This document shows positions 15,894 to 24,889 of a stretch of 52,646 nucleotides of DNA, piece after piece. The position numbers and the translations under genes are program-made. The stretch is taken from contig JAJCXZ010000048.1 in the NCBI GenBank assembly GCA_029263175.1, positions 1-52,646 on the forward strand. The letters are read 5' to 3'. Origin of the DNA: Acidimicrobiales bacterium (GTDB taxonomy: Bacteria > Actinomycetota > Acidimicrobiia > Acidimicrobiales > Aldehydirespiratoraceae). Below the pieces are notes generated by a model, which saw only the letters and a list, made by a program, of their open reading frames with translations, was not told the origin of the DNA and did not search any database. Every line of letters starts with the position of its first letter. Within the stretch, counting starts at the first letter, position 1.

Positions 15894-17918
15894 ATGAGAA
15901 CTGCGCGAAGTGTCATCCTGGTCATGGTGGCGGGCCTAATCAGCTCACTACTCTCCGTCAACCCGGCTGGCGGCGTGGCCGACTTCGGCGACGTCGCGCC
16001 TATGGAGTTCTACACCGCGGCAGTCCAGTGGATGGTCGACGACGACATCACCACCGGCACCAGCGCCAACTGCTTCTCCCCCCACGACGCAGTCACCCGC
16101 GGCCAAGCGGCGGCGTTCATGTGGCGCATGGAGGGCGAGCCGACCCCGGCCAGCCCCCATCCCTTCAACGACGTGTCCAAGGCGTGGCAACAGGACCCGA
16201 TCTCCTGGATGTTCGCCGAAGACATCACCACCGGCACGTCGTCCACCATGTTCTCACCAGAGGATGTCTTGACACGGGGCCAGATGGCCGCCCTGCTCTG
16301 GCGTCTGGCGGGGTCGCCCACCGGCAACCCGCCCCACCCGTTCGACGACGTCACCGCAAGCTGGCAGCAGGAAGCGATCTCGTGGATGAAGGCCCTCGGT
16401 ATCACCACGGGCACGTCGGCCACCAAGTTCTCGCCCGACGACACGGTGACCCGCGCCCAACTGGCCACCTTCCTCTACCGCTACAAGGGTTCACCCGCCG
16501 TCGAGATCAGTGCCCACAGCCCCGCCTGTGGAACCCCACCGAGCCCCGGTGACGTGAAGAACTGCTCCAGCTTCACCTATCAGGAAGACGCGCAGCGCTA
16601 CCACGACTACTACCTGCCGTTCTACGGCGACGTCGCCAACCTCGACTCCGACGGCGATGGCGTGGTCTGCGAGAGCCTGCCCTCGAACGGCACAACCACC
16701 ACAACCACCACCACAACCACCACCACAACCACGACGACCACAACGACGACCACCATTCCGGGCTCACCGGCAGTCACGTCTCTCGTTGCGACGCCCAACC
16801 CCGCGCTCGTCGGCTCAGTCGTGCAGTTCAATGCCATCACGACGGGCACCATCGTGCAGTATGAATGGGACTACGAGAACGACGGCACGTTCGTCGTGGG
16901 TACGAGTATCGGGTCGCACACCTTCAACGCACCGGGGCTGCAGACCGTCACCCTCAGGGTCACCGACGCGAACACGCTGACCGGCACCGGGACAGTGGAC
17001 GTCAACGCCTACCACCCGACCCTGGTCGACGACGCCGACATCTTCATCTTCACGCCGGACGGAGGCCACACCGGCTCCAACACGAGCGGATCGTTCTCGT
17101 TCCACTTCGACGGCAGTGACGTGGGCCTCTTCGGGAGCACCGGCGCGCTGCCCCCTGACGTCGACGGTTTCGACACCAACCACGAGGACATCGACGCCCT
17201 GTGGGAGGACGCCGCCAGCGGCGATCTGTTCATCTCCACCAACTCCAACGCGAACGTGCCCAGCATTTCCACCGCTGGAGACGAGGATCTGATCCGGTTC
17301 GCCGACGTCACCTATGGGACGACAACCAGTGGTTCGTGGAGCCTGTATTTCGATGGCAGCGACGTCGGCCTCGTCGCCAGCGGCGACGACCTGTATGCCG
17401 TGGCCTTCGACGGCACCGAGATGTTGTGGTCGAGCCAGGGCCCATCGGTGCCGCCGTACCTGAACAGTGTGCCCGGCAGCACCCGAATCGACGTCAACCG
17501 GTTCACCGGCACCTACGGCAGCAACACCAGCGGAACCGCCGCGATCGACCTGGCCCTCGGCCCCCTCGGCTTCAGCATTCCTGTCAACAACGACAACGTC
17601 GGCGCACTCCACTACGTGCCGGGCATCGGGCTCGACGCCACCTACTACCTGGCCTTCTGGACGCCGACAAGCGTTCCGGGCCTCGGAACGGTCAGTGACT
17701 CCGACATCGTGAGCTACAACAACACGTCGGGCACGTGGGCCATGGTCTTCGACGCCTCCGACGTCGGTATCGACAAGGGCACCCTCGATGCGTTCCACAT
17801 CCGTGCCAATGGTCAGATCCTCATGTCGACCGGGCTGGATGCGGACGATCCGGAGATCGAACTCGACGACAAGCTCCTCGTGCCGGGGATAACCGGGCCC
17901 TACTCCTTGGGGAGCTAG
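15894..17918 (+). CDS. Secreted surface protein: SLH-like x3, Excalibur, Thr linker, PKD and novel repeats
   Basis: 674 residues from ATG 15894 with a GAGGG 4 nt ahead. A signal peptide (about 1-28) is followed by three SLH-like repeats (30-82, 90-142, 149-201; each ITTGTS..FSP...TR.Q). Next come an Excalibur calcium-binding motif (about 222-261, ending LDSDGDGVVCE), a run of 21 threonines (267-287) and a PKD-type beta domain (about 290-370). The remaining 300 residues hold about four copies of a unit recognisable by TSG-S-W/F-x-x-YFDGSDVGL, which I cannot assign to a family. It is likely held at the cell surface with an exposed C-terminal repeat region. Role unknown; it faces the start of the polysaccharide locus. 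Confidence 0.85.
   Translation: MRTARSVILVMVAGLISSLLSVNPAGGVADFGDVAPMEFYTAAVQWMVDDDITTGTSANCFSPHDAVTRGQAAAFMWRMEGEPTPASPHPFNDVSKAWQQDPISWMFAEDITTGTSSTMFSPEDVLTRGQMAALLWRLAGSPTGNPPHPFDDVTASWQQEAISWMKALGITTGTSATKFSPDDTVTRAQLATFLYRYKGSPAVEISAHSPACGTPPSPGDVKNCSSFTYQEDAQRYHDYYLPFYGDVANLDSDGDGVVCESLPSNGTTTTTTTTTTTTTTTTTTTTTIPGSPAVTSLVATPNPALVGSVVQFNAITTGTIVQYEWDYENDGTFVVGTSIGSHTFNAPGLQTVTLRVTDANTLTGTGTVDVNAYHPTLVDDADIFIFTPDGGHTGSNTSGSFSFHFDGSDVGLFGSTGALPPDVDGFDTNHEDIDALWEDAASGDLFISTNSNANVPSISTAGDEDLIRFADVTYGTTTSGSWSLYFDGSDVGLVASGDDLYAVAFDGTEMLWSSQGPSVPPYLNSVPGSTRIDVNRFTGTYGSNTSGTAAIDLALGPLGFSIPVNNDNVGALHYVPGIGLDATYYLAFWTPTSVPGLGTVSDSDIVSYNNTSGTWAMVFDASDVGIDKGTLDAFHIRANGQILMSTGLDADDPEIELDDKLLVPGITGPYSLGS
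16692..16754 (+). repeat. ACN trinucleotide repeat encoding poly-Thr
   Basis: Twenty-one consecutive Thr codons, mostly ACC and ACA in an ACA-ACC-ACC pattern, code for a flexible, probably glycosylated linker between the Excalibur and PKD domains. The regular trinucleotide pattern could expand or contract by slippage without changing frame. Confidence 0.85.
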
Positions 17919-17936
17919 GAGTCGAGTCGTTTACGC

Positions 17937-17973
17937 GGCCGGCGTCGTCATCGTTGCGATGGCGGCGCCGGCC
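17937..17973. terminator. 17-bp hairpin between convergent genes
   Basis: GGCCGGCGTCGTCATCG (17937-17953) pairs with CGATGGCGGCGCCGGCC (17957-17973) around a TTG loop, with two G-U pairs in RNA and no mismatch. It fills the gap between the surface protein gene and the sugar dehydrogenase gene and probably ends transcription from both sides. Confidence 0.65.
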
Positions 17974-17984
17974 GGTACGCGAGA

Positions 17985-19331
17985 TCAAGCGCCGGCTGCG
18001 TGGATTCCCGGTGTCGATGGCCAGAACAGACCGTCGTAGCCCGGGTGGGCCCGGAGGGTGTCAACGCCGACCGTGTCGATGATGGAGGCCTCGGCCGGGA
18101 GGGCGACCTCGGCCCAATCGACCGTGCCGTCGAGCCGATGGCTCACAACGATCACGTCGGCTTCGTTCACCACGGCAATGATGTCGTCGCTGACGAGGTC
18201 GGCGAGGTGGGGCACGGTGGCCAGTGCGTAGGCCGCGTTGGCGCCGACGAGCTCATCCACGGCGAGGGTGGCGTCGTAGATCGCCACGTCGACACCTTTG
18301 CCGATCAGGCGCTCGACCACGGGAACCATGGGCGCCTCGCGGAGGTCGTCGGTTCCTTCCTTGAACGCGAATCCGATCACGGCGACCCGTGACGGCCCAT
18401 CGCTGAGGATCCGGTCGGCCAACGCTTCGATCTGGTCGTGGTTCGACAGCAATGTTGCCTGCAGCATCGGCACGACGATGGCCATTTCGCGGGCCGCGTC
18501 GAGCACGGCGCGGAGATCCTTCGGGAGACACGACCCACCAAAGGGGCTGCCGGGCCGAAGGTATTTCGTCGAGATGTTGAGCTTGTCGTCGAGACAGAAG
18601 ATGTCCATCACCGATGACGAGTCGATGCCTTGGCGGTGGCACAACTCGCCGATTTCGTTGGCGAAGGTGACCTTGGCGGCATGCCAGCAGTTGGACGCAT
18701 ACTTCACCATGGCGGCCTCGCCAACGCCCACCTCGATGACGTCTGCGTCGAGGGCCGGGTAAAGCTCGCGGCAGCGGGCTGTTGTGGCCGCGCTGTCGGT
18801 CCCGAAGACGACGACGGGAGGATCGAAGAAGTCGCTCAACCCCGTGGCCTCCCGAAGGAACTCAGGATGGCAGGCGTAGCCGACCCCGTCGCCGAGGGCT
18901 CGGCCCGACGTCGCCTCGAGCTCGGCCATCAGCTCGGCATGCACGGCCGGCAATGAGGTGGAGCGATTGACCACAGCCACGAACGGTCGCGGGTTGGTCC
19001 TGATTCCTTCGGCGATCTGGTGCGTGGCGGTGAGCAGATGGCGCCCGTCGACGCCCCCCGAGGAGGTAGAGGGTGTTCCCACCGCGAGCATCATGAGATC
19101 GACGGAAGCCGCCACCTCGAGTCCGTCGGTGGTGGCGCTGATTCGGCCCGACCCCACGTGGCGGGCCAGCAGCTCCTCGACGCCGGGTTCGGTCACGGGG
19201 GACCGGCCGGCCAGGATGGCTTCGACCTTGGCGGGGTTGATGTCGACGCCGACGACGTCGTGGCCCAACTCGGCCAAGCCCGCGACACTCACTGCGCCCA
19301 CATAGCCGAGCCCGTACACACCGATCCTCAT
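17985..19331 (-). CDS. GDP-mannose 6-dehydrogenase / UDP-glucose 6-dehydrogenase family
   Basis: 448 residues from ATG 19331, which has AGGAGG 9 nt upstream; the frame is open further upstream but that extension has no similarity and no ribosome site. The N-terminus is the NAD-binding GLGYVG (7-12), the middle shows the HPEFLREA segment (155-162) and YASNCWHAAKVTFANE (211-226), and catalytic C268 lies in FGGSCLPKD. The FCLDDKLNIS and YLRPG wording ahead of it is closer to AlgD-type GDP-mannose dehydrogenase than to UDP-glucose dehydrogenase. It oxidises a nucleotide hexose to the uronic acid, supplying an acidic sugar to the polysaccharide. It has its own 112-nt upstream gap, so a separate promoter is possible. 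Confidence 0.9.
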   Translation of the reverse strand: MRIGVYGLGYVGAVSVAGLAELGHDVVGVDINPAKVEAILAGRSPVTEPGVEELLARHVGSGRISATTDGLEVAASVDLMMLAVGTPSTSSGGVDGRHLLTATHQIAEGIRTNPRPFVAVVNRSTSLPAVHAELMAELEATSGRALGDGVGYACHPEFLREATGLSDFFDPPVVVFGTDSAATTARCRELYPALDADVIEVGVGEAAMVKYASNCWHAAKVTFANEIGELCHRQGIDSSSVMDIFCLDDKLNISTKYLRPGSPFGGSCLPKDLRAVLDAAREMAIVVPMLQATLLSNHDQIEALADRILSDGPSRVAVIGFAFKEGTDDLREAPMVPVVERLIGKGVDVAIYDATLAVDELVGANAAYALATVPHLADLVSDDIIAVVNEADVIVVSHRLDGTVDWAEVALPAEASIIDTVGVDTLRAHPGYDGLFWPSTPGIHAAGA

Positions 19332-19443
19332 CGCTGAGCCTCCTTGGAACTGATCATGGTGCCGCCTGAAGGGTTCAGAATACGAAGGAGAGTGGTCGAT
19401 CGCACCGGAGCGTGGCCACCCTCGCGCCCGTGGCCCAACCCGC

Positions 19444-20934
19444 TCACAGGGCCCGCCAGGCAGCAGAATGGACGTCGGCGAGAACGGCCGGATGAGGCTG
19501 CGAGGCATCGATGACCTCGGCCTCCTGCGCTTCCCAGTCGACCGACCAGACTTCCTCGGCGCGCCGGCGCACGAAGTCCTCGTCCTGTTCGGACCGCCGG
19601 GCAACAGCGAGGGTGGGGTCGACCCGAAGCACCAGCAATCGGTCGGGTGGTTGGATCCGGCGGTAGTAGGCCGCTTCAGCGGCAGCGAGCCGGCGCGCCA
19701 GCGGCCGCCGCTCGAGACCGGGCAGATGGGCGCAGCGCGGCCCGTCCATGAGCGTGATGGAGTCGAGCGGAAAGCGGTCGCACACCACCACGGTTCCTCG
19801 GGCGGCTGCTCGCCGGGCCCGCTGGTACGCGCGGTACCGATCGCGGGCGGTGAGCGTGTGGGCCACGACAAACGCGAACCCGGGGTATCCGGTGGTCTCG
19901 AAGTCGGTCCAGGCGGGCAGGGAGGTACGCGAGTCGTTTCTCGTACCGGGTAGGCGGCGCAGGATCGCCCGAACGAGGCGGGTGCGAAACGACCGCACCG
20001 GCTTGCCCATGTGGACGACGTGGGTGGGGAAATGTCGCGAAAAGGTCTGCCCGAGAGCCGCCACCGCTGATGACTTGCCGGATCCATCCCCGCCGACGAC
20101 GGCCAGGAGCAGGCCACCGCTGTCGAGAACCCGGCGGCTACGAGGGGCACCGTCGGTTCGTCGCCGCCGCCACCGTCTCCAGAGCTTGCGCCCGAGGTCG
20201 GTTCGCAGCGACGATCGCGCCCAGGGCTCGAGTGCCTTCACCAGGTGCCGTCCCGCGACAGCCCGGGTCAGGCGACCCGCATCATCGGCGATGGCTCGGC
20301 GACACTCGGCGAACAGCTCGGCCGATACGGTCGGCAGGTGCTCGGCGCGAAGCGCTTCCACGATGGCGGGATCCGCACCGGCCTCCAGATGGGCGAGCTC
20401 TCGACGCTCCGACGGAGTGAGCCGGCCCTTTCGCGAAACCTGGGCATCCAGCGGACAGTGCTTGACCACCATTCGAAGGACGAAGATCAGAAGTTCGAAG
20501 TCGTGACTCGGCACCGGGATCGGCCCGGCGAGGACCCGAGACTCGAGGTAGGATTCCTCGAGCGGGATCCGGAAGTTCTTGGTCATGTCATCGCCGAGCA
20601 CCAACTGGTAGTGGGCTTGCACATGCACCATCCGACCGGTCTCGGCGTCCAGACCGAGGTAGTCGACCATGCCCGGAATCATCCGGTCCGGCGACGGTCG
20701 GGCGACGCGGAATCCGAGCGCGTGCAGCGCCGCCGAGAATGCAGGCGCATCCCGCCGAGAAACCAGGAGATCGAGGTCGTTGTCGGCCACGAGGGACTTT
20801 TCGATGGCCTCGTTGCTCTTCCAGTGGCAGTAGACGACGCCGGCTTCCTCGAGGGCGCCGAGCATCCCGGCGATCAGCCCGAGAGGGCACATCGTTGTCG
20901 CGGACCGGGGAGCCGAGCGCGTCGTGTCATTCAT
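19444..20934 (-). CDS. Nucleotidyltransferase-like domain fused to thymidylate-kinase-like P-loop kinase
   Basis: 496 residues from ATG 20934, overlapping the preceding GT4 stop by 8 nt. The N-terminal part (about 25-240) has a nucleotidyltransferase-like acidic motif DNDLDLLV (51-58) after HWKSNEAIEKSL, as in proteins annotated as uridylyl/nucleotidyltransferases in polysaccharide loci. The C-terminal part (about 272-496) has a Walker A GGDGSGKSS (281-289) and a DRFPLDS segment like the DRY/DRF of thymidylate kinases, with a late lid R-R-x-EQDEDF-VRRRAEE. It is unlikely to be the housekeeping Tmk; a role in phosphorylating or activating a sugar or lipid in this locus is inference. Confidence 0.7.
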   Translation of the reverse strand: MNDTTRSAPRSATTMCPLGLIAGMLGALEEAGVVYCHWKSNEAIEKSLVADNDLDLLVSRRDAPAFSAALHALGFRVARPSPDRMIPGMVDYLGLDAETGRMVHVQAHYQLVLGDDMTKNFRIPLEESYLESRVLAGPIPVPSHDFELLIFVLRMVVKHCPLDAQVSRKGRLTPSERRELAHLEAGADPAIVEALRAEHLPTVSAELFAECRRAIADDAGRLTRAVAGRHLVKALEPWARSSLRTDLGRKLWRRWRRRRTDGAPRSRRVLDSGGLLLAVVGGDGSGKSSAVAALGQTFSRHFPTHVVHMGKPVRSFRTRLVRAILRRLPGTRNDSRTSLPAWTDFETTGYPGFAFVVAHTLTARDRYRAYQRARRAAARGTVVVCDRFPLDSITLMDGPRCAHLPGLERRPLARRLAAAEAAYYRRIQPPDRLLVLRVDPTLAVARRSEQDEDFVRRRAEEVWSVDWEAQEAEVIDASQPHPAVLADVHSAAWRAL

Positions 20935-22117
20935 CGTGCCCCCTTTTCACCAGGTCTTCGTACAGCGATATGTAGCGAGCGGTGATCTCCGCCAAGGCGT
21001 AGTGCGACTCCACCGACTCGCGTGCCTGTCGGCCGAGATCACCACGTTTTGACTCGTCACCGACGAGCAGTTCCAACCGGTCGGCAAGAGCGCCGGGATC
21101 ACCTGGCGCGAACAACAAGCCGTTCCTCCCGTCGGTGATCAGGTCCGAGTTGCCCGGGATGTCTGACGCGACAGCGGGCAGTCCGTGCGCCATTGCCTCG
21201 AGCAGGGCGTTCGAAAGGCCTTCGGCGCGCGATGGCAGCACGAACATGTCGGCCTGCTCGAGCACTGATCGGACGTCATCGGTCTCTCCCGGCAGCGCGA
21301 CGATCTCGGTCAACCCGAGCCGGTCGACCAGCGACTCGAGCGTGCTTCGGTGGGGGCCCTCACCGACAAGGGTGACGCGGACGCGACCGCGGGTGCGCTG
21401 CTCCAACATCGCGACCGCCTCGATGAGGACCTCGAGCTCCTTCTGCTCGTGGAGTCGACCGACGAACACGACGTGGGCACGACCCTCGATCCGATAGTCC
21501 GGCTTGGGCGTCACCCCATCGAGTACCACTCCATTCGGGAGGGCGATGATGCGTTCACGCGGCACACCGACGGCGGCGAGATCGTCGATCACCGCCTGAT
21601 TGAGAGCAATGAACCGATCGCTGCGCAGGGCGGTCGAGAGGAAGAATCGAGCACCGCGGAGCTGGCGGTCGAGCCTCATCTTGTCGACATCGCTCGCCGC
21701 CCCACTGTTGGCCAACTTGGTGATGGCCGGAGTTCCGCACCACTGCGCGACGCGGACGGCCACGGCGCTGTGGTAGTTCATCCCGTGGATATGAACGACG
21801 TCGTAGGTCCGTCGCGTCCACCAGAGGTGCCACGCCAGACTGACCACGTAGAGGTATCCACCGAGCGTTCGTAGACCGCGGATACCGAAGAACTCCCACA
21901 GGGTGAGGTTCCGGAAGACGGGCACGCCGTCGATGGTCTCGCGGCGAGGGGTCCCCCGGAACCACCACCCGCTCACGATCCGCACGTCCACTCCGGCCGC
22001 GATCAGGCTCTTGGCAAGGGCGAGCGCCTGGCGCTCGGTGCCGCCCACCCACGGGTGGAAGAGGCGAACCACCATGACCACCCGAATACGGTCGGGCGAG
22101 CCGTCTGCGCCCGTCAT
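20927..22117 (-). CDS. Glycosyltransferase family 4
   Basis: 396 residues from ATG 22117, which overlaps the upstream stop as ATGA. The N-terminal Rossmann domain has the acceptor-side HPWVGGTERQALALAKSL loop; the C-terminal domain has VVFVGRLHEQKELEVLIEA, and the GT4 E-x7-E nucleotide-sugar motif appears as SRAEGLSNALLEAMAHGLP. It is a retaining GT-B enzyme that probably adds a sugar to the lipid-linked repeat unit at the cytosolic face of the membrane. Donor and linkage cannot be told. Confidence 0.9.
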   Translation of the reverse strand: MTGADGSPDRIRVVMVVRLFHPWVGGTERQALALAKSLIAAGVDVRIVSGWWFRGTPRRETIDGVPVFRNLTLWEFFGIRGLRTLGGYLYVVSLAWHLWWTRRTYDVVHIHGMNYHSAVAVRVAQWCGTPAITKLANSGAASDVDKMRLDRQLRGARFFLSTALRSDRFIALNQAVIDDLAAVGVPRERIIALPNGVVLDGVTPKPDYRIEGRAHVVFVGRLHEQKELEVLIEAVAMLEQRTRGRVRVTLVGEGPHRSTLESLVDRLGLTEIVALPGETDDVRSVLEQADMFVLPSRAEGLSNALLEAMAHGLPAVASDIPGNSDLITDGRNGLLFAPGDPGALADRLELLVGDESKRGDLGRQARESVESHYALAEITARYISLYEDLVKRGHDE

Positions 22118-23178
22118 GACCCTGGGGCCAGGGCGTGATCGGGGCCGGCCTCCACCGCAGCGACACGGCCGCGTGCCGTGACGAGTCGCTCGGCCCCTCC
22201 GAGTTCGGAGAAACGCTCCCACGAACGGATGGCACCGGACAGGAGGTGAAAGCGCCAGAGGACAGGGAGAACCGCGAACTCCACGGGCGACAGCACCCGG
22301 GTGGTTCGGTATCCCGAGACAAACGCGGCCTGGTTCCGTGGGGCGACGCGCCCAAAGGTGATCACCAGATCGAGGAGTCGCCAGTCGTAGCGGCTCAACT
22401 CGAAGTCGTGCACGACCGCGGTGCCGTCGCGTCGAAAGAGGAGATTATGGGTGCCATAGTCGCCATGGATGATCGACATCGGCAGATCCACACGGCTGAG
22501 CAGATCGTCGAGGTGGGTGAGGGAATCACTGATGTAGCCCGCTCTGGAACGGAGCCACTCGATGTTGCCGTGCTCCGCACCGTCGGTGCTCTCCACCGAC
22601 TCCAATCGCGCCAGTGTCTCGCGATGCCAGGTCAGGTCCCGCTCGCGTCGGCCGGTGCCAGGATCGCATCCGAGGTGATGACGACCGCTCGCCACGAAAC
22701 CGTCCAGGGCCGAATGGAGCCGTCCCAGTGTGGCGCCCGCCTCACCGAGCAGGCGCCGCCGGGTGCGGGTCGACAGAAAGCAGGCGGTGAGGCTGCGCCC
22801 TGGTTCGTAGTCGAAGACGGCGAAGAGAGCGCCGTCGACTTCGACGATGGTCGCATCGCCGTCGGCCCGATCGAGGCGCACCGCGGGGAAAGCGGCGGTC
22901 TCCAGGTGAGAGAGGATCGAATGCTCGTGGGCTATCGAGTCGAGGTTCGACGTTTCGCGATACTGCTTGATCACCTTCGTGCCGGCCGACGTCTCGGCGA
23001 CGACCAGGCGATTCCGCCAGCTCATGGACAGATTCGAGGGTCGACGTTCGAGCCGGGAGCCATAGCGGCCCAGCACCGCATCAGCGATGTCGGCCGGGAT
23101 GCCGGGGGCATGGAGCCGGGCACGCACTGCACCCACCAGCCGACTCGGCTTGGCCACGACGACGGGTGGGTACGCCAT
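22114..23178 (-). CDS. Aminoglycoside-phosphotransferase-like (APH family) kinase
   Basis: 354 residues from ATG 23178, overlapping the preceding stop by one base. The fold marks are a VIKQY lysine strand (about 69-73), FDYEPGRSL hinge (122-130), the catalytic loop IIHGDYGTHNLLF (236-248, with D240 as base and N245) and the metal-binding HDFELSRYDWRLLD (257-270). All key residues are present, so it is likely an active small-molecule kinase. In this setting a sugar, amino sugar or lipid head group is a more likely target than an antibiotic. Confidence 0.82.
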   Translation of the reverse strand: MAYPPVVVAKPSRLVGAVRARLHAPGIPADIADAVLGRYGSRLERRPSNLSMSWRNRLVVAETSAGTKVIKQYRETSNLDSIAHEHSILSHLETAAFPAVRLDRADGDATIVEVDGALFAVFDYEPGRSLTACFLSTRTRRRLLGEAGATLGRLHSALDGFVASGRHHLGCDPGTGRRERDLTWHRETLARLESVESTDGAEHGNIEWLRSRAGYISDSLTHLDDLLSRVDLPMSIIHGDYGTHNLLFRRDGTAVVHDFELSRYDWRLLDLVITFGRVAPRNQAAFVSGYRTTRVLSPVEFAVLPVLWRFHLLSGAIRSWERFSELGGAERLVTARGRVAAVEAGPDHALAPGS

Positions 23179-23960
23179 CAGCGCGACTCGTCCTCGAACT
23201 GGCCGGCGAGCGTCGCGGCCAGCGTCTGGCGAAGCTCGGAGCGACTGTCCTGCAGATCATCGTGGTTGTCGTGGTCGAGCACACACCATCCCTGATCGTG
23301 GAGAATGTCGCGGATCGAGATCACCGCGTCGTGGGCGTTTGCGACGAACCGGTCGATCTCCTCGTCCGCGCGGTGTGACACCCGCTGCCAGACGCCTCGG
23401 CTTCGCACCCGGCGCTGGCAGGTGCCCAGATCGGCACGGATGTGAATCATGAGGTCGGGGCGCGGAAGCGCGGCCGCATAGGCCGCCAGGTCGCTCTGCG
23501 CCGCGCTCTCGATGCTCGAGGTGAAGAGCTGCACCACCCGGTGGGCGAACCCTTCATCGAGGATCAACACCTCGGCGGGTCGGAGGTGGGTTCGGAGGAA
23601 TGCGAACGACCCTACGGTGCGAAGGAACCAGTAGAGAACTCGACGGTGGCCGGCGTCGGACTCTGGAGGCCGACCACGCTGTGACCGAAGGACGATTCGG
23701 GTGAGCTGACGGTTCGCAACGATGTAACGCACTGTGTACAGCCCGCTCAATATCCGGAAAACGCCCCAGAGGGCACGTTGGCGCATCGACCGGGGCGCCA
23801 CACTGACGACAAGGCGCCCCAGAGCTGTTCGCGCCGCGATGGGCCGCGCCGCCTGCTCAACGGTGAGCGGCGTCCGGTCGTGCTCGGCGACCACCACACA
23901 GATGTCGTCGAGCAGGGTCGTCTTGCCCGCCCCTGGAGCACCGATCAGCTCGATGATCAC
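23178..23960 (-). CDS. P-loop kinase/ATPase of unknown substrate
   Basis: 260 residues from GTG 23960, chosen because it overlaps the preceding stop as GTGA and places the first strand VIIELIGAPGAGKTTLL at the N-terminus, as in nucleotide-kinase-like proteins. The Walker A GAPGAGKT is at residues 7-14; a LILDEGFAHRVVQLF segment resembles Walker B plus the DEG motif of deoxynucleoside/thymidylate-like kinases, and RRVRSRGVWQRVS would be the lid. It is paired with the APH-like kinase and the nucleotidyltransferase-kinase gene, suggesting a small module for phosphorylated sugars. No firm substrate. Confidence 0.7.
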   Translation of the reverse strand: MIIELIGAPGAGKTTLLDDICVVVAEHDRTPLTVEQAARPIAARTALGRLVVSVAPRSMRQRALWGVFRILSGLYTVRYIVANRQLTRIVLRSQRGRPPESDAGHRRVLYWFLRTVGSFAFLRTHLRPAEVLILDEGFAHRVVQLFTSSIESAAQSDLAAYAAALPRPDLMIHIRADLGTCQRRVRSRGVWQRVSHRADEEIDRFVANAHDAVISIRDILHDQGWCVLDHDNHDDLQDSRSELRQTLAATLAGQFEDESR

Positions 23961-24889
23961 AGTTGGCCGTATCTCTCGAGGAAGGGCACCGAAGCAACGA
24001 GGTCGGCGAGTGCGTCGCTTGACCCGTCGGGCCAGTCGACCCACGAACGCTCGGCGTCACGATGCGGATCGACGAGGCGTGCACATGCCGCCAGATGGTC
24101 GTCGTGGCGGGCCAGGCCCAGGAAGTCACAGGCGGACGCCACGCCCGCCGACGGATCACCGACGAGTGTCTCGTAGTTGACGGTGAGCACGCGTGATGGC
24201 GACACCAGCTCCCGGATCTTCACGAGCCGATGACACTGGCTCTCGTAGTCCGCCAGAGCGTTGGCGAAGGTCCGCTCGCCGCGCCGCATCATCGCCGCGA
24301 TCGGATCGCGGGGATCACGCACGACGTGGATGAACCTGACTTCTGAGGGAGCGGCCATTCGCGCCAGGTCATCGAGTAGAGCCGGGTCGTCGCCGAGGCG
24401 GCGGGTCGTGGGGCCGGCCCTGGTGTCTCCGACCACCCGGACGTGCTCGGATCGTCCCTGATACATGTCCGGTACCGCGAGCGAGTAGGGCTCGAGACGC
24501 CGGGCGGTGACCCTGCCCTTGACGGCTTCGCGGCGCGAACCCTTCTCGATGAGATGGTACGTCTGCTCCCGGCTGAAGCCCGCCTCCAGATACTTCAACA
24601 CGCCGACTTCATCGGATACCAGAGCGTCCGGATGGGCATCGAGCATCGCCCCGAGCAGGCTCCCTCCGCTCTTCACGTGGCCGATGAACACGCAGAGCAC
24701 GTCGGTTGCCGCGAACCTCTCCGGATTCCGGATCTGGCGGTATCTCGACATGGCGGAGCGTCGTGCCAGGTCGGCCGCGCGAAACGGACGGCCACGAAAC
24801 AGACGCGAGCCGAGCTCGGACCGCGTGAAGCGACGCCATTGGTTCGAGTCGAGGAAGGAGACCCATCCTCGATCCATACGCTCGCTCAC
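23957..24889 (-). CDS. Sulfotransferase A
   Basis: 310 residues from GTG 24889 (GTGA overlap with the ligase gene). The PAPS 5'-phosphosulfate loop appears as GHVKSGGSLLGAMLDAHP (about 70-87), and the 3'-phosphate site as RFIHVVRDPRDPIAAMM (about 184-200). Both strand-loop-helix elements of the sulfotransferase fold are therefore present, though the loop lacks the usual SGT. A 60-residue basic N-terminal extension precedes the fold. It probably transfers sulfate from PAPS to a sugar hydroxyl of the polysaccharide. Sequence is well apart from the other six in the locus. Confidence 0.82.
   Translation of the reverse strand: MSERMDRGWVSFLDSNQWRRFTRSELGSRLFRGRPFRAADLARRSAMSRYRQIRNPERFAATDVLCVFIGHVKSGGSLLGAMLDAHPDALVSDEVGVLKYLEAGFSREQTYHLIEKGSRREAVKGRVTARRLEPYSLAVPDMYQGRSEHVRVVGDTRAGPTTRRLGDDPALLDDLARMAAPSEVRFIHVVRDPRDPIAAMMRRGERTFANALADYESQCHRLVKIRELVSPSRVLTVNYETLVGDPSAGVASACDFLGLARHDDHLAACARLVDPHRDAERSWVDWPDGSSDALADLVASVPFLERYGQL

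Noticed and set aside
19332-20150. N-terminal extension of the sugar dehydrogenase by 273 residues
   Set aside because: The extension overlaps the nucleotidyltransferase-kinase gene, is Pro/Arg/Ser-rich with no similarity, and the ATG at 19331 has a strong ribosome site and starts the Rossmann fold.
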